Source of the DNA: Thalassotalea sp. LPB0316
Lineage (GTDB): Bacteria > Pseudomonadota > Gammaproteobacteria > Enterobacterales > Alteromonadaceae
Length of the DNA stretch: 64,000 bases
Assembly: GCF_014898095.1 (NCBI RefSeq)
Contig: NZ_CP062946.1
Coordinates: 248,001-312,000, forward strand
Direction of reading: 5' to 3'
Of this stretch, positions 7,308-16,788 are shown piece by piece. Position 1 is the first letter of the stretch, and every line of letters begins with the position of its first letter. The notes under the pieces were generated by a model, which worked only from the letters and a program-made list of their open reading frames with translations, was not told where the DNA came from and did not search any database. Position numbers and translations under genes: made by a program.

Positions 7308-7721
7308 ATGAAAGGACATAAAATATTTTTTACCACTATACTATCAGCAACGGTTTTGGGCAGTTGCGCAAGTACTCAGAGCCAAATAATTGCTGAAAAT
7401 AATGGAGTAATTCAATACCAATCTCGCTGCGCAAATCACTCGGCTACCAAAGAAGAAAACTTGGCAAATTCGAGCCATGACATGTTGCTTTCAACAAAAG
7501 CGCCAAAATATCCAATTAAAGCGGCGCGCAAAAGAATTGAAGGCTACACTAAACTTGAATACGACATTTCACCTGAAGGAAAACCTATCAATATTAATGT
7601 CATCGAAGCTTACCCTTCAGATGTTTTTAACGCCGCTGCTATCGAGTCATTCTCGGGTTGGCGCTATAAACCTCAAGCAAGTAGCTGCCAAAGTATTCAA
7701 CTCGACTTTAAACTCGAATAA
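7308..7721 (+). CDS. Lipoprotein with TonB C-terminal domain
   Basis: 137 residues from the ATG at 7308; GGA lies 7 bases upstream, while the ATG at 7296 has no ribosome-binding site. The signal peptide ends in a lipobox (VLGSC, Cys 20). The C-terminal half (APKYPIKAARKRIEGYTKLEYDI to SGWRYKP) matches the TonB C-terminal energy-transducing fold, including the YP and WRY(K)P signature residues. No transmembrane anchor or proline-rich arm is present, so it is not a classical TonB; related stand-alone domains are found in exported proteins of Alteromonadales. Confidence 0.75.
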   Translation: MKGHKIFFTTILSATVLGSCASTQSQIIAENNGVIQYQSRCANHSATKEENLANSSHDMLLSTKAPKYPIKAARKRIEGYTKLEYDISPEGKPININVIEAYPSDVFNAAAIESFSGWRYKPQASSCQSIQLDFKLE

Positions 7722-7794
7722 TCAGGTTTTAGTGGTTAACTGCAGCATAAAAAACGAACCCACTATACCTTTCAATACGTAACTTGGAGCCGAT

Positions 7795-8085
7795 GTGCCT
7801 TGTAAACTTGCTCGTTATTATCTTGTCTTATGCTGGTTTTTCTTGCTCGGTTGCAGCCAAACTCATGTCGTCGAGCAAGCAGAGCAACCGTGCACGCCGG
7901 CTTGGTATCAAGCCGTTGAAGCAAAAGTAACAACGGGGGATGGGCTCGGCCATGGGCCCGATGTTGGTTCTGATGAGTGGAAGTCGGTTATCGAGTTCAA
8001 ATTAGGTATTCGAGGAGATCCGTCCATACCTGAGCGCAATACTCCTCAGTGGTGTGAATATATCGATAACCTAGTTTTAAAATAA
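7795..8085 (+). CDS. Putative lipoprotein, GTG start
   Basis: 96 residues starting with GTG at 7795, supported by GGAG six bases upstream. The signal peptide YYLVLCWFFLLGC ends in a lipobox with Cys 20. The mature part (PAWYQAVEAKVTTGDGLGHG, then DEWKSVIEFKLGIRG) is a small domain of unknown function. It is convergent with the bacterioferritin genes. Confidence 0.6.
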   Translation: MPCKLARYYLVLCWFFLLGCSQTHVVEQAEQPCTPAWYQAVEAKVTTGDGLGHGPDVGSDEWKSVIEFKLGIRGDPSIPERNTPQWCEYIDNLVLK

Positions 8086-8139
8086 CTCGGCTAAAGTCAT
8101 ATAGTTAACTTACACTGAGCACTCACTAACCTACCTTAG

Positions 8140-8606
8140 CTACATTTGTGACTGCAAGTAATTACTTAGGCCAATTTTATCAATTAAGCCAAGTTGTTGC
8201 TCGAGCCAAAACGCGTGATCAGACTCCGTATCATTGATTAATGTTTGCAACATATCGCGTGTTACATAGTCTTGCTCTTTTTCACATAGCGTCACACGTC
8301 TTTGAGCTTATTATCAACTGCGTATTCTACATTTAAGTCACTTTCGAGCATTTCAGGTACCGTTTGGCCGATTGAAATATCTGCACGTGATGTCATATCA
8401 GGTACGCCTTCTAAAAATAAGATACGCTCTATCAGCAATGATGCGTGCCCTTTTTCATCATCAAATTCGTGATCGATTCGCTCGAACAATTTACTCAGCC
8501 CCCAATCGTGATACATTCTAGAGTGAATAAAGTATTGATCCATCGCGGCAAGTTCGAAGGCGAGTAGCTCATTTAACGACGCTATAATATGTTGATTACC
8601 TTTCAT
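8140..8606 (-). pseudogene. bfr: Bacterioferritin, ferroxidase-type subunit, frameshifted
   Basis: From the ATG at 8606 the frame encodes Bfr residues 1-104, ending ...DNKLKDV then TGA. A different frame continues at once with VTLCEKEQDYVTRDMLQTL and on to NYLQSQM at 8140. Aligning with the neighbouring Bfr shows one residue missing at the junction, as if a codon GxT lost one base (GAC-GT-GTG at about 8300). Before the break the ferroxidase ligands E18, E51, H54 and E94 are present, but position 52, the haem-binding Met in classical Bfr, is Lys; the last ligands (ExxH) fall in the shifted part. A sequencing error cannot be excluded. Confidence 0.8.
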
Positions 8607-8617
8607 CGCTTATTCCT

Positions 8618-9082
8618 CTATAGCTGGGCTTGTAGGTATTTTTCAATACCCATTTGTTCAATTTGATACTGCTGCGTTTCTAGCCAATCTATGTGCTCTT
8701 CTTCACCTTCTAGTATCTCGGTGAGCATATCTCGGCTAACAAAGTCTTGCTGATTTTCACAAAGCGCAATGGCTTGCTGCAGTGTTGAGCGCTGGGCTAA
8801 TTCAAACTTGTAGTCACACTCGAGCATTTCAGGGGTTTCTTCACCAATAGAGAGTTGACCAAGTTGTTGAAGATTGGGTAACCCCTCCAGGAACAAGATA
8901 CGTTCAATTAGCTTATCTGCCTGCTTCATATCCAAAATAGATTTTTTATAGCACTTGTCGTTAAGTTGAGAAAAACCCCAATTTTTATAAATACGGGCAT
9001 GTAAAAAATATTGATTTATTGAGGTAAGTTCTGAGGTGAGCACTTTATTTAAAGTTGCTATGATCTCAGTGTTTGTTTTCAT
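8618..9082 (-). CDS. bfr: Bacterioferritin, haem-type subunit
   Basis: 154 residues, full length for Bfr. The haem ligand Met52 is present ([20 protein letters not shown]). The dinuclear centre is altered: E18 is kept, but position 51 is Asp and 54 is Gln, where E and H are expected. It is therefore probably the haem-carrying, poorly ferroxidase-active partner of a two-subunit bacterioferritin, as known in Neisseria and Pseudomonas. The partner gene lies 11 bases downstream in the same direction. A Fur-like site lies upstream, and bfd, which releases iron from Bfr, is the next gene upstream. Confidence 0.92.
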   Translation of the reverse strand: MKTNTEIIATLNKVLTSELTSINQYFLHARIYKNWGFSQLNDKCYKKSILDMKQADKLIERILFLEGLPNLQQLGQLSIGEETPEMLECDYKFELAQRSTLQQAIALCENQQDFVSRDMLTEILEGEEEHIDWLETQQYQIEQMGIEKYLQAQL

Positions 9083-9163
9083 GATATTGCCTCGGTGAGT
9101 GAGTCGACAATATCAGTATAGAAGGGATTGTAAATTTAGCAAAAACACTAATAACTTCAATCA

Positions 9164-9187
9164 GATATAATGATAATGATTAGTAAT
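9164..9187 (-). promoter_or_regulatory. Fur-box-like site upstream of bfr
   Basis: GATATAATGATAATGATTAG resembles the Fur consensus built from GATAAT hexamers and lies about 80 bases upstream of the bfr start. It suggests iron-dependent control of bacterioferritin; binding is inferred. Confidence 0.55.
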
Positions 9188-9219
9188 TAGGTTTAGTTTA
9201 ACAAGCTTAACGCTTGATT

Positions 9220-9414
9220 TTAACCAACATTTTTAAATAGTGTTTCATCAACGATGGTATCGTCGATCACTTGTTGGGTTAGTTTTACGCAAGTGCCGCA
9301 TTGCGAAGCAATATCAAGCTTTGCTTTCAATTCACGAATAGAGCCTACGCCCTGCTCTACCACTAATTTTTTAATCTGTTTATCTGTAATACCTTTGCAG
9401 ATACAAACGTACAT
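9220..9414 (-). CDS. bfd: Bacterioferritin-associated ferredoxin
   Basis: 64 residues from the ATG at 9414, preferred over the longer frame because GAGG sits just before it and the family begins MYVCIC. The four [2Fe-2S] cysteines are present (CIC near the start and CGTC near residue 40). Bfd docks on bacterioferritin and reduces the stored ferric iron through the haem to release it. It sits in the same direction as the two bfr genes, with Fur-like sites on both sides. Confidence 0.93.
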   Translation of the reverse strand: MYVCICKGITDKQIKKLVVEQGVGSIRELKAKLDIASQCGTCVKLTQQVIDDTIVDETLFKNVG

Positions 9415-9443
9415 AACAACCTCACCACTACGTAAACGCAAGT

Positions 9444-9465
9444 GATAATAATTATTATTTATAAG
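9444..9465 (-). promoter_or_regulatory. Fur-box-like site upstream of bfd
   Basis: The segment starts GATAATAATTATTATT and contains a perfect 14-bp palindrome at 9445-9458. It lies about 30 bases upstream of the bfd start, where a Fur-type repressor would block transcription under iron-replete conditions. Inference from sequence only. Confidence 0.55.
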
Positions 9466-9555
9466 TAGATCAAGCTTAGATGTTCAAGAAATTGTTAACT
9501 ATCTAGAATATAAGCACTTAAATTTTAATCGTTACAGGTTCTCGTGTTGACTAGC

Positions 9556-10293
9556 TCAGCCTTGCGTATCTACCCGCATTTCTGTCGAGACTTGGTACTT
9601 TTCCATCGCCGCCGTGTAAAGACCTTTATTCATGCCGAGCTCAATGGCCTGATCGACCAGTTTAAGTATTTGAACACTTTCAGCATTGTCTTTAGCAAAA
9701 GCAATATGAAGACTTCTTAACTCCGCTCGATTTGGATCAAAAATTATTGACGGTTTTATCTCTGTAAGTTCACTATCAAGTAAATATTTGCCGTAACCTT
9801 TTGCCATAATAAAGCGATCGATGCGTTTGTTATTTAACAGCATGAGCCCATCTTGGGCAGTAGCAACATTGAGCAGCTTTTCAGGGTGTAGGTAAGACAA
9901 AATACGATCATTACCACCCAGTCGAACTGCGCCAATAATTTTATCACCGTCGGGGTTATCCTTATGTAGGAAACAGCCAAACACCTCGTAGCCAAGTGGT
10001 ACCGATAACACCGCCCACTCGTTGCGTTCGGCAAAATTCGCCGCGAGAAATAAACCGTGATGCGTGCCAGATTGCACCATAGCTTTGGCTCGCGCCCATG
10101 GCATGGGTTTCGCGACCAATTTAGCACCAAGTAAATCTAGGCTTTTTTCCATAAACTCCCAATTAGCGCGATAAATAGAGTAGTTGTTGTCCATCATTTC
10201 TTGGTGATCAGGGCCTACTGCAAAGCGAACCGTTGTTGCACAAACAGGCGCAACAAAACAGCTAATTAATAACGCGACGAGAAAATATTTCAT
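9556..10293 (-). CDS. Periplasmic solute-binding protein, family 3 type
   Basis: 245 residues with a clear signal peptide (YFLVALLISCFVAPVCA). The mature part begins TTVRFAVGPD and contains KPMPWARAKAMVQSG and a later segment NVATAQDGLMLLNNKRIDRF, as in the many orphan family-3 (amino-acid-binding-like) periplasmic proteins of Alteromonadales. No permease or ATPase is adjacent. It diverges from the large hybrid kinase gene, so it may act as a sensor accessory rather than in transport (inference). Confidence 0.75.
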   Translation of the reverse strand: MKYFLVALLISCFVAPVCATTVRFAVGPDHQEMMDNNYSIYRANWEFMEKSLDLLGAKLVAKPMPWARAKAMVQSGTHHGLFLAANFAERNEWAVLSVPLGYEVFGCFLHKDNPDGDKIIGAVRLGGNDRILSYLHPEKLLNVATAQDGLMLLNNKRIDRFIMAKGYGKYLLDSELTEIKPSIIFDPNRAELRSLHIAFAKDNAESVQILKLVDQAIELGMNKGLYTAAMEKYQVSTEMRVDTQG

Positions 10294-10480
10294 AAAAAAC
10301 CTATCAACAGATACCTTTACAGTTTATGCCAAAGTAATAAAAGAATCGAATTTAGTCTAGTTGTTCGTCGCCGGTATAAGGCAAAATTAATTTAGGCGTA
10401 CAGTGCTATGATTACAATATCCGCACCTCTTGATGTTAACAGTTTGTTATTATAAATTACGGAAGGTAAATAAAACCTTA

Positions 10481-13400
10481 ATGGACGAGGAAGTTAGCCA
10501 TAATATTATAAAAACAAAAGTAGGAATTCGCTTGCCACTACGTACCAATATCTCCATTGTCGCGCTCATTTGCCTGTTGGTTTTTGTTCCTTATACGCAT
10601 GTTGCATCACTTGCACGTGTAGAGCTATCTGTGATAGCTAGCTTCGCACTTATCGCCTGCCAACTGTGTTGTTTATTGCTGATATTATTTTGTTATACAA
10701 AAACAACGTTAAAACCGTTTAAGCTATTTTGGCAATACATGCTACTCGCGCTCGTTACGGCGTTGTTCAGCCACGCCAACCAACTGATTACCAGCGAAAT
10801 AAACCAGCTACTTTTTGAAGATTTCGCTTACCTATTAACTTACTTTTTTATCATTCTAGCGATAGAAAGTACGCCACACTTAAGCAAAGCAGCAGATAAC
10901 AAGTACATCAGCGGCCGCATACCTTCGATCTTTTTTACCCTAGCTTGCTTTTGTTACTTCATTCTCTTAACCGCTCAATTTAAGCCGGAAGTGTACCTCA
11001 CGGGGCAACCATCAAATGTCTTCCATATTTTACTCAGTGGCTTAATCACCTATCGAGTAACACTGAGCGTGCTCGATAGTAAGGTCAGGTTCTGGCGCAT
11101 TTTCTTTGCAGTGCTGTTAGTGGGCGCGGCTATCTTGTTATTGGCAAATATCAATAATTTTTATCGCGTGTTCACTAACCAAAATGAACAACTTACCTAT
11201 AGCTGCCAGTTACTCGCGACATTGCCTTATTTGTCGCTCGCGCTCACTTGTTTAGTCGCTTTATCGACTAACACGCAACTTCAAACGAGTAACAAAGAAA
11301 TCATTGCCGAGCCATATATTCTGCTCTTGATGCTACTGCCGATAAGTTTTCATTTGTTCGGTCAAGAACATCAGCTGTTTTATATTATTCATACCAATTT
11401 ACAAACCTTTATTGTGCTTGCATGGGCCATTACCTGCGCAATTTTACTAACGACCAATACGTTAGCAAGAAGAGCAAGTGCTCAGGAAAAAGACCACAAA
11501 GCCACTAAATTAATGGCAACAAATAACGAGTTGTATCAGCAAAACCACAACTTACAAGAAGCCTTAACAAACAGTGAATTTAAAGCAATAGTCAACGCAT
11601 CAAACAATGCCATTTTAACCACCACTACTGCGGGTAGCATTTTGTCTGCTAACCCCGCTGCGGTTCAAATGTTTCAAAGCCTTGAGCATGAATTACGCGG
11701 TACATCAGTGAGTGAGTTATTTGCCGAAAAAGATGAAATGCATTACTTTTTTGACTTTCAAAGTAATGTTTACTCACTACAGCGCAAGGAACTAGGTATT
11801 TCTGTTGAGTGTACCTCGCTGCGCTCCGATGGTACTGAGTTTCCTGCCCAAGCCGAGCTGCAATGGGCAGAGCGCGCCAACACGCCGCTGATCGTTATCA
11901 CCTTCATCAACCTATCAGCGCGTAAGCACGCTGAAAAGCTTGCACTAGAGTCAAAAGATAAGTTCATTGCCAATATTTCTCATGAATTTAGAACACCATT
12001 AACGATTATCAACGGCGTACTCGATCGCTATATTGCCCAATCAAACAGCCAACAAGCCAATGAAGATCTAACAACGGCAAAACGAAACGGCTTGCGCCTT
12101 GTTAGAATGGTAGAGCAACTGCTTGAGTTATCGCGTTTAGCTGACAACCCAAGCTTCACCTTTACAACCTACCGGCTTAACACACTTATGGCTATGCCGA
12201 TTGACTCATTTAGCCAGCTCGCAAGTCAAAGTGGACTGAATTTTAGTAGCTCAATAGACGATGATTTATGGTTAGAGTGTGACGCACAAGCTTTTGAAAA
12301 AATTATTTTTAACCTGCTTGCCAACGCCATTAAATACACGCCTAAAGGTGGTAGTGTTCAAGTACTTGCTTATTGTCAAAACGAGACCATTTTCCTCGAT
12401 ATTATTGACTCGGGAATAGGCATAAATAAGAGCTCTCAGGCGACGATTTTCGAGCGATTTCAACGCGCTGAAGATGTTGAAAACCAGGCGACTTTTGGTG
12501 TTGGCATTGGCCTATCACTGGTCAGTGAATTAGTTAAGGCACACGACTGGCGCATTGGTTTAACAAGCGAATATGGTCAAGGGAGTAAATTTACCTTGTC
12601 GATCCCGTTAGCTCAGCCCGTTGAGAGCGAAACCAACCTCGGCTTTAGCCTATCTGAAAACGAAGTAAGTTCATTATTGACGGAGCAGCGCACAGCCTCA
12701 AGTACGCAAGTGAATCACTCACATCAGGTGGTACTAGTTATTGAAGACAACCTTGACATGCAAAGCCACATTAAACAAGTTATCGAGCAACACCACCATT
12801 GTATTTTGGCGGGTAGTGGTGAGTTAGGCCTTGAACTCGCGCAGGCCTACATTCCAGATCTGATTGTTTGCGACCTGATGTTAACCGGTATTGATGGCTT
12901 TGAAGTGCTTGCCGAGCTAAAAAATAATGACATTACCGCGCATATCCCAGTCATTTTACTCACCGCACGCTCTGATTTAGAAAGCCGCCTGCACGGTTTG
13001 AATTTAAACGCCGACGAGTATTTAAGTAAGCCGTTCAATCAACACGAGCTGTTATCGCGCATCCAAAGCCTAATAGACAATCGAATGCGGTTGCAAAAGC
13101 GTTATATCGCAAGATACCTTGATGGCCAAAAAGCTGAACGCAAAACAACCAGCCAGCAAAACGCCAACTTACTGACCGAGCAAGACAGCCAAAGTGATAA
13201 TATTGACGAGAAGTTTTTATTGAAACTAGAGTCGCTCATCGCTAAGCACTATGCAGAGCAAGACTTAGATATCGCATTTTTAGCCGACAATATGGCGATG
13301 AGTGAACGCCAACTACAACGCAAAATCAAAGTTATTTTAGGCACAACGCCGAATAATTTTATCAAGGAATTTCGCATCAACAAAGCCAAAACACTGTTGG

Positions 13401-13537
13401 CCAACGGCTCACAAATTGGCCGTATTGCGCTTGATGTTGGGTTCTCCTCGCAAACTTATTTTGGTCGCTGTTTTAAAGAGAGTACCGGCATGACACCGAA
13501 GCAATATCAACAAGATATCAAGCCTTCTGAGAGCTAA
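10481..13537 (+). CDS. Hybrid sensor histidine kinase with receiver and AraC-type output domain
   Basis: About 1018 residues from the ATG at 10481 (GGAAGG upstream, spacing long); an in-frame TTG-ATG at 10430/10433 would add 16-17 residues. Order: eight or so membrane helices over the first 330 residues, coiled coil, PAS domain, HisKA (phosphoacceptor His in NISHEFRTPL, about residue 501), HATPase with NLLANAIKYTP and DSGIGI, receiver (VIEDN, phosphoacceptor Asp in CDLML, about 796), and a C-terminal AraC pair of helix-turn-helices (SERQLQRKIK, YFGRCFKESTG). One polypeptide thus spans membrane sensing to DNA binding, as in hybrid two-component systems. It is convergent with the propeller protein, the two reading frames overlapping by 4 bases. 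Confidence 0.92.
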   Translation: MDEEVSHNIIKTKVGIRLPLRTNISIVALICLLVFVPYTHVASLARVELSVIASFALIACQLCCLLLILFCYTKTTLKPFKLFWQYMLLALVTALFSHANQLITSEINQLLFEDFAYLLTYFFIILAIESTPHLSKAADNKYISGRIPSIFFTLACFCYFILLTAQFKPEVYLTGQPSNVFHILLSGLITYRVTLSVLDSKVRFWRIFFAVLLVGAAILLLANINNFYRVFTNQNEQLTYSCQLLATLPYLSLALTCLVALSTNTQLQTSNKEIIAEPYILLLMLLPISFHLFGQEHQLFYIIHTNLQTFIVLAWAITCAILLTTNTLARRASAQEKDHKATKLMATNNELYQQNHNLQEALTNSEFKAIVNASNNAILTTTTAGSILSANPAAVQMFQSLEHELRGTSVSELFAEKDEMHYFFDFQSNVYSLQRKELGISVECTSLRSDGTEFPAQAELQWAERANTPLIVITFINLSARKHAEKLALESKDKFIANISHEFRTPLTIINGVLDRYIAQSNSQQANEDLTTAKRNGLRLVRMVEQLLELSRLADNPSFTFTTYRLNTLMAMPIDSFSQLASQSGLNFSSSIDDDLWLECDAQAFEKIIFNLLANAIKYTPKGGSVQVLAYCQNETIFLDIIDSGIGINKSSQATIFERFQRAEDVENQATFGVGIGLSLVSELVKAHDWRIGLTSEYGQGSKFTLSIPLAQPVESETNLGFSLSENEVSSLLTEQRTASSTQVNHSHQVVLVIEDNLDMQSHIKQVIEQHHHCILAGSGELGLELAQAYIPDLIVCDLMLTGIDGFEVLAELKNNDITAHIPVILLTARSDLESRLHGLNLNADEYLSKPFNQHELLSRIQSLIDNRMRLQKRYIARYLDGQKAERKTTSQQNANLLTEQDSQSDNIDEKFLLKLESLIAKHYAEQDLDIAFLADNMAMSERQLQRKIKVILGTTPNNFIKEFRINKAKTLLANGSQIGRIALDVGFSSQTYFGRCFKESTGMTPKQYQQDIKPSES

Positions 13538-16500
13538 CCTTGTTTGAGGTTTACAACGTTAGCTAGCTCGGCAATCGACGGCTGTTGGATCACATCTAAA
13601 TAATTAAATGGCTGTACTTTAGGGCTATATAGGCCAAGCCAGGCACCGTTTTCTTTTTGCGATAACACCAACGCGTGCTCAGTCATCGCACTTACATGAT
13701 CCCAACTTAACGCCATCGGCTGCTCGAAATTAAACGGATAAAAGGAAAATGCAACATCCGCCTTGAGGTTTTTACCAATGGCTTGCTCACACCGTGTTGT
13801 TAATCGCTCAGCAAGTTCACGGGCGTTGTTTTCTTTTTCAAACCCGATAATGACAAAGGCATCTTCAGACCAACGAATCACTAGATCGTCATTATTGCGG
13901 CTATAGAGCAAGAAATCAGACAAATTAACCAATTGGCTATTCGATACAGACTCGCCAGACACTTTGACCATTAACAAGTATAAACGGGGTAAGAGGTGAC
14001 GCTGAACGGGTAATAAGTTTTCGTGTATTTGCGACATTAACTGGGTCGCTTGCTCAATGTAAATATCGAGGTAGCGACGGCTTTTTACCCCAGTGACTTT
14101 ATCGGTTGTCGCTGCTTCCTCAAGTAACTGATTGGCTTGCTCCAACTCAACATTTTTCGACATAAACTCTTGGGTTTTTTCTTGTACCTGTTGCTTTAAG
14201 TACGCTTTTTGTTCTTGTTCAATGAGTAATTTGCGATTTAAAAATCTCGAATACGACAATAAAACTATCGCAACGATCACGGCATACAACAAGTAAGCCC
14301 ACCAAGTATGCCAAGGTGCCGGTAAAACTTGAATGGCAAGTGATAGCCCTGGGGTGCTCCAAGCGCTTTCATTGACACTAGCAATAATTTCGAGTTGATA
14401 ATTACCTGCGGGTAAATTGGTGTAAGTTGCCCTTCTCGACTTACCAGCATCAATCCATGCTTCATCAAACCCTTTGAGTCGGTAGCGATAGCGTGTTGAC
14501 TCGGGTGATGCGTAATTCAGACCAACATATTCGAATGAAACCAGTTGATCGGTGTAATCCAAAACCAGTGATTCGAGCTCAGCTATTGGTACCTCAAGCG
14601 TCATCGCTTCATTTAACTTTAAAATATTGGTCAACCTGACCTCTGGCGGGGTGACAAAAGAATCGACATTTTCAGGCTCGATACTATTAAACCCTTTGCC
14701 CGAGCCAAAAAACAAAATGTTATTCGCACTTTTAAATGCCGAGCCATGGGTAAACTCTAAGTCGACCAAGCCGTGATTTAAACCGAAGTGTTTGAAGCTT
14801 TTATGTTGTTGTGAATACCGCGAAATGCCCTTGCTGGTAGTAAACCAAATATCGCGATTTAAATCTTGCAAAATACCGTAAATCGTCATGCTTTTCATAC
14901 CATCGCTTGAGTCGAGTTGGTCAAATGAAAAGTCGTTATTTAAACGGCGCTGCTTAGTTAAAATATTTAAACCTGTGGTTTGTGTACCGACCCACAATTT
15001 ACCTTCGTCGTCGAGCAGCATAATCCACGTAAAGTCATCAGATAAACTGTTGGGCTTAGCGTCGTCATGGCGAAGATGAAGAAACTGTTGGGTCGTTGGC
15101 GAGAATCGACTTAACCCGCCACCAAAGGTTGCCGCCCAGATAAAGCCTTGATCATCTTCAAGTAACTGTAAAATATGATTGCTTGACGGCCCAAGCTCTG
15201 GCGTTGTTTCATTTTTCGTATAGCGAGTAAATCGACCGTCGTTATTGAGCCTGTTTAAGCCAAAATGAAAGGTCGATACCCAAATACTGCCATTAGCATC
15301 TTTGATAATGTCAGTTACGCTGTTTGCCGAGAGTGACTGAGGATCTTTAGCATCGTGCTGATAACTCGTTATTTTACCAGAAGGTAAATCAACGGCGTGT
15401 AAACCCGATGCACGGCTGCCAACCCACAAGGTATTGCCATCAACAAATAAGCTCATCACCCGCAAGGCGTCAAAGTAGCCATTAAAGTCGAGTTTTTCGA
15501 TGCGCTGATCATAAATCGACATTTGATAAATACCACCAGCATAGGTACTAAAGAGCAACGTATTTTGGTCGAGTTGGGCAAAACTGGTGATGTTGTTATT
15601 GCTCATAACAGGATTAGTATGAGAGGAAAACTGACTAAAGGTTGCGATATTTGGGTCCCAGCGATTAACCCCTGTAAACGTACCCACCCACATCATTTTA
15701 TTGTTATCTTCAAAAAACGTTAATATGTAATCATTACTCAAACTATAGGGGTTTTGCGGTGAGTGGCGGTGATGGCTAAAACGTTGCTCGCGATGCTGAT
15801 ATATCGACAAGCCATTATCGGTTGCTATCCAAATATTGCTGTTAGTATCTTGATAAATATGATTAATCGTATTACTCGTTAACTGGCTTTGCTCGTTTTC
15901 ACTGTACTGATAATGGTCGAATTTGTCGGTACTCACGCTGTAACGCAATAAGCCTTTGTCTTCAGTACCTATCCATACTTGTCCTTGATTGTCGGCATAA
16001 AGTGCACTGACAAATTTATTGAGGTATTGGCTTTTGTTGCTGTCGCCATATTTAACCGCTTTAACAAAATTGCCATTTAAATCAAATACAGAGATACCGC
16101 CACCATTGGTACCAACCCAAATTTCATTTTCAAAGGTTTGGGTGATGGCATGAATGGTATTGTGAGTTAAGCTGTTGGGGTTACCTAATTGTTGGCGTAT
16201 TTGCTTTACTTGCCACTGTTCATCGACATAAGTTATCACGTTTAAGCCGTTTGCCGTTCCCACCCAAATATTGCCATTGGTATCTTCAAACAGCGCATTG
16301 ACGGTATCATTACTCAGGGCTTGTTGCTTTTGTTTCGCAGAGAAGTGAATAAAATCATTACTTGAGGGGCGGTATAAATTTAAGCCACCGCCAAAGGTAC
16401 CCACCCACATTCGATCTTGTTGATCGATTAACAGTCGACTAATGACATTCGAACTGAGTGAATGAGGGTCGTTTTTGTCGTGATAAAAGCTGACGGTTTG

Positions 16501-16704
16501 ATGACCGTCAAAGCGATCTAGGCCTTCCGACGAGCCAAACCAAATGAAGCCATATTGGTCTTGTGCTATCGCTCTGACAAAGCTGTAAGACATCGGATTA
16601 TCGACGCCGAAATTTTTAAAATGCTTAACTTCTTGCGCACTCGTTTTTGCTAATACAGATAGCAAAACCAAAAATAAAGTAACAAGATAAGATAAGCGAT
16701 ACAT
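13534..16704 (-). CDS. Two-component-regulator propeller (Reg_prop/Y_Y_Y) sensor with degenerate GGDEF domain
   Basis: 1056 residues. After a signal peptide, about 650 residues are tandem propeller blades (repeats of IWVGT.GGLN.. and LSNDTVN.LFED..G.IWVGT), then a Y_Y_Y domain (YRYRLKGFDEAWIDAG), one membrane helix (WWAYLLYAVIVAIVLLSY), a coiled coil and a GGDEF-like domain. The last lacks the active site: RWSEDAF stands where RWGGDEF is expected, and the start reads TDKVTGVKSRRYL. It probably senses a periplasmic ligand and signals without making cyclic-di-GMP, perhaps as a GTP or protein receptor (inference). It lies beside a hybrid kinase and subtilase genes. Confidence 0.88.
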   Translation of the reverse strand: MYRLSYLVTLFLVLLSVLAKTSAQEVKHFKNFGVDNPMSYSFVRAIAQDQYGFIWFGSSEGLDRFDGHQTVSFYHDKNDPHSLSSNVISRLLIDQQDRMWVGTFGGGLNLYRPSSNDFIHFSAKQKQQALSNDTVNALFEDTNGNIWVGTANGLNVITYVDEQWQVKQIRQQLGNPNSLTHNTIHAITQTFENEIWVGTNGGGISVFDLNGNFVKAVKYGDSNKSQYLNKFVSALYADNQGQVWIGTEDKGLLRYSVSTDKFDHYQYSENEQSQLTSNTINHIYQDTNSNIWIATDNGLSIYQHREQRFSHHRHSPQNPYSLSNDYILTFFEDNNKMMWVGTFTGVNRWDPNIATFSQFSSHTNPVMSNNNITSFAQLDQNTLLFSTYAGGIYQMSIYDQRIEKLDFNGYFDALRVMSLFVDGNTLWVGSRASGLHAVDLPSGKITSYQHDAKDPQSLSANSVTDIIKDANGSIWVSTFHFGLNRLNNDGRFTRYTKNETTPELGPSSNHILQLLEDDQGFIWAATFGGGLSRFSPTTQQFLHLRHDDAKPNSLSDDFTWIMLLDDEGKLWVGTQTTGLNILTKQRRLNNDFSFDQLDSSDGMKSMTIYGILQDLNRDIWFTTSKGISRYSQQHKSFKHFGLNHGLVDLEFTHGSAFKSANNILFFGSGKGFNSIEPENVDSFVTPPEVRLTNILKLNEAMTLEVPIAELESLVLDYTDQLVSFEYVGLNYASPESTRYRYRLKGFDEAWIDAGKSRRATYTNLPAGNYQLEIIASVNESAWSTPGLSLAIQVLPAPWHTWWAYLLYAVIVAIVLLSYSRFLNRKLLIEQEQKAYLKQQVQEKTQEFMSKNVELEQANQLLEEAATTDKVTGVKSRRYLDIYIEQATQLMSQIHENLLPVQRHLLPRLYLLMVKVSGESVSNSQLVNLSDFLLYSRNNDDLVIRWSEDAFVIIGFEKENNARELAERLTTRCEQAIGKNLKADVAFSFYPFNFEQPMALSWDHVSAMTEHALVLSQKENGAWLGLYSPKVQPFNYLDVIQQPSIAELANVVNLKQG

Positions 16705-16751
16705 AGGCTTGGTTCCTATTACAACAATGCTTTTACATTAATATAAACGAA

Positions 16752-16780
16752 AAAAGCCATTGCTTCTCGCAATGGCTTTT
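16752..16780 (-). terminator. Rho-independent terminator after S8 peptidase
   Basis: AAAAGCCATTGC and GCAATGGCTTTT form a perfect 12-bp stem with a 5-base loop, followed on the minus strand by a T-run. It ends the subtilase gene at 16789 and insulates the propeller gene. Confidence 0.88.
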
Positions 16781-16788
16781 AGATCTTA

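Noticed and set aside
8292..8606. A complete 104-residue short bacterioferritin
   Set aside because: The missing C-terminal fifty residues are encoded immediately downstream in another frame, so it is a frameshifted full-length gene.
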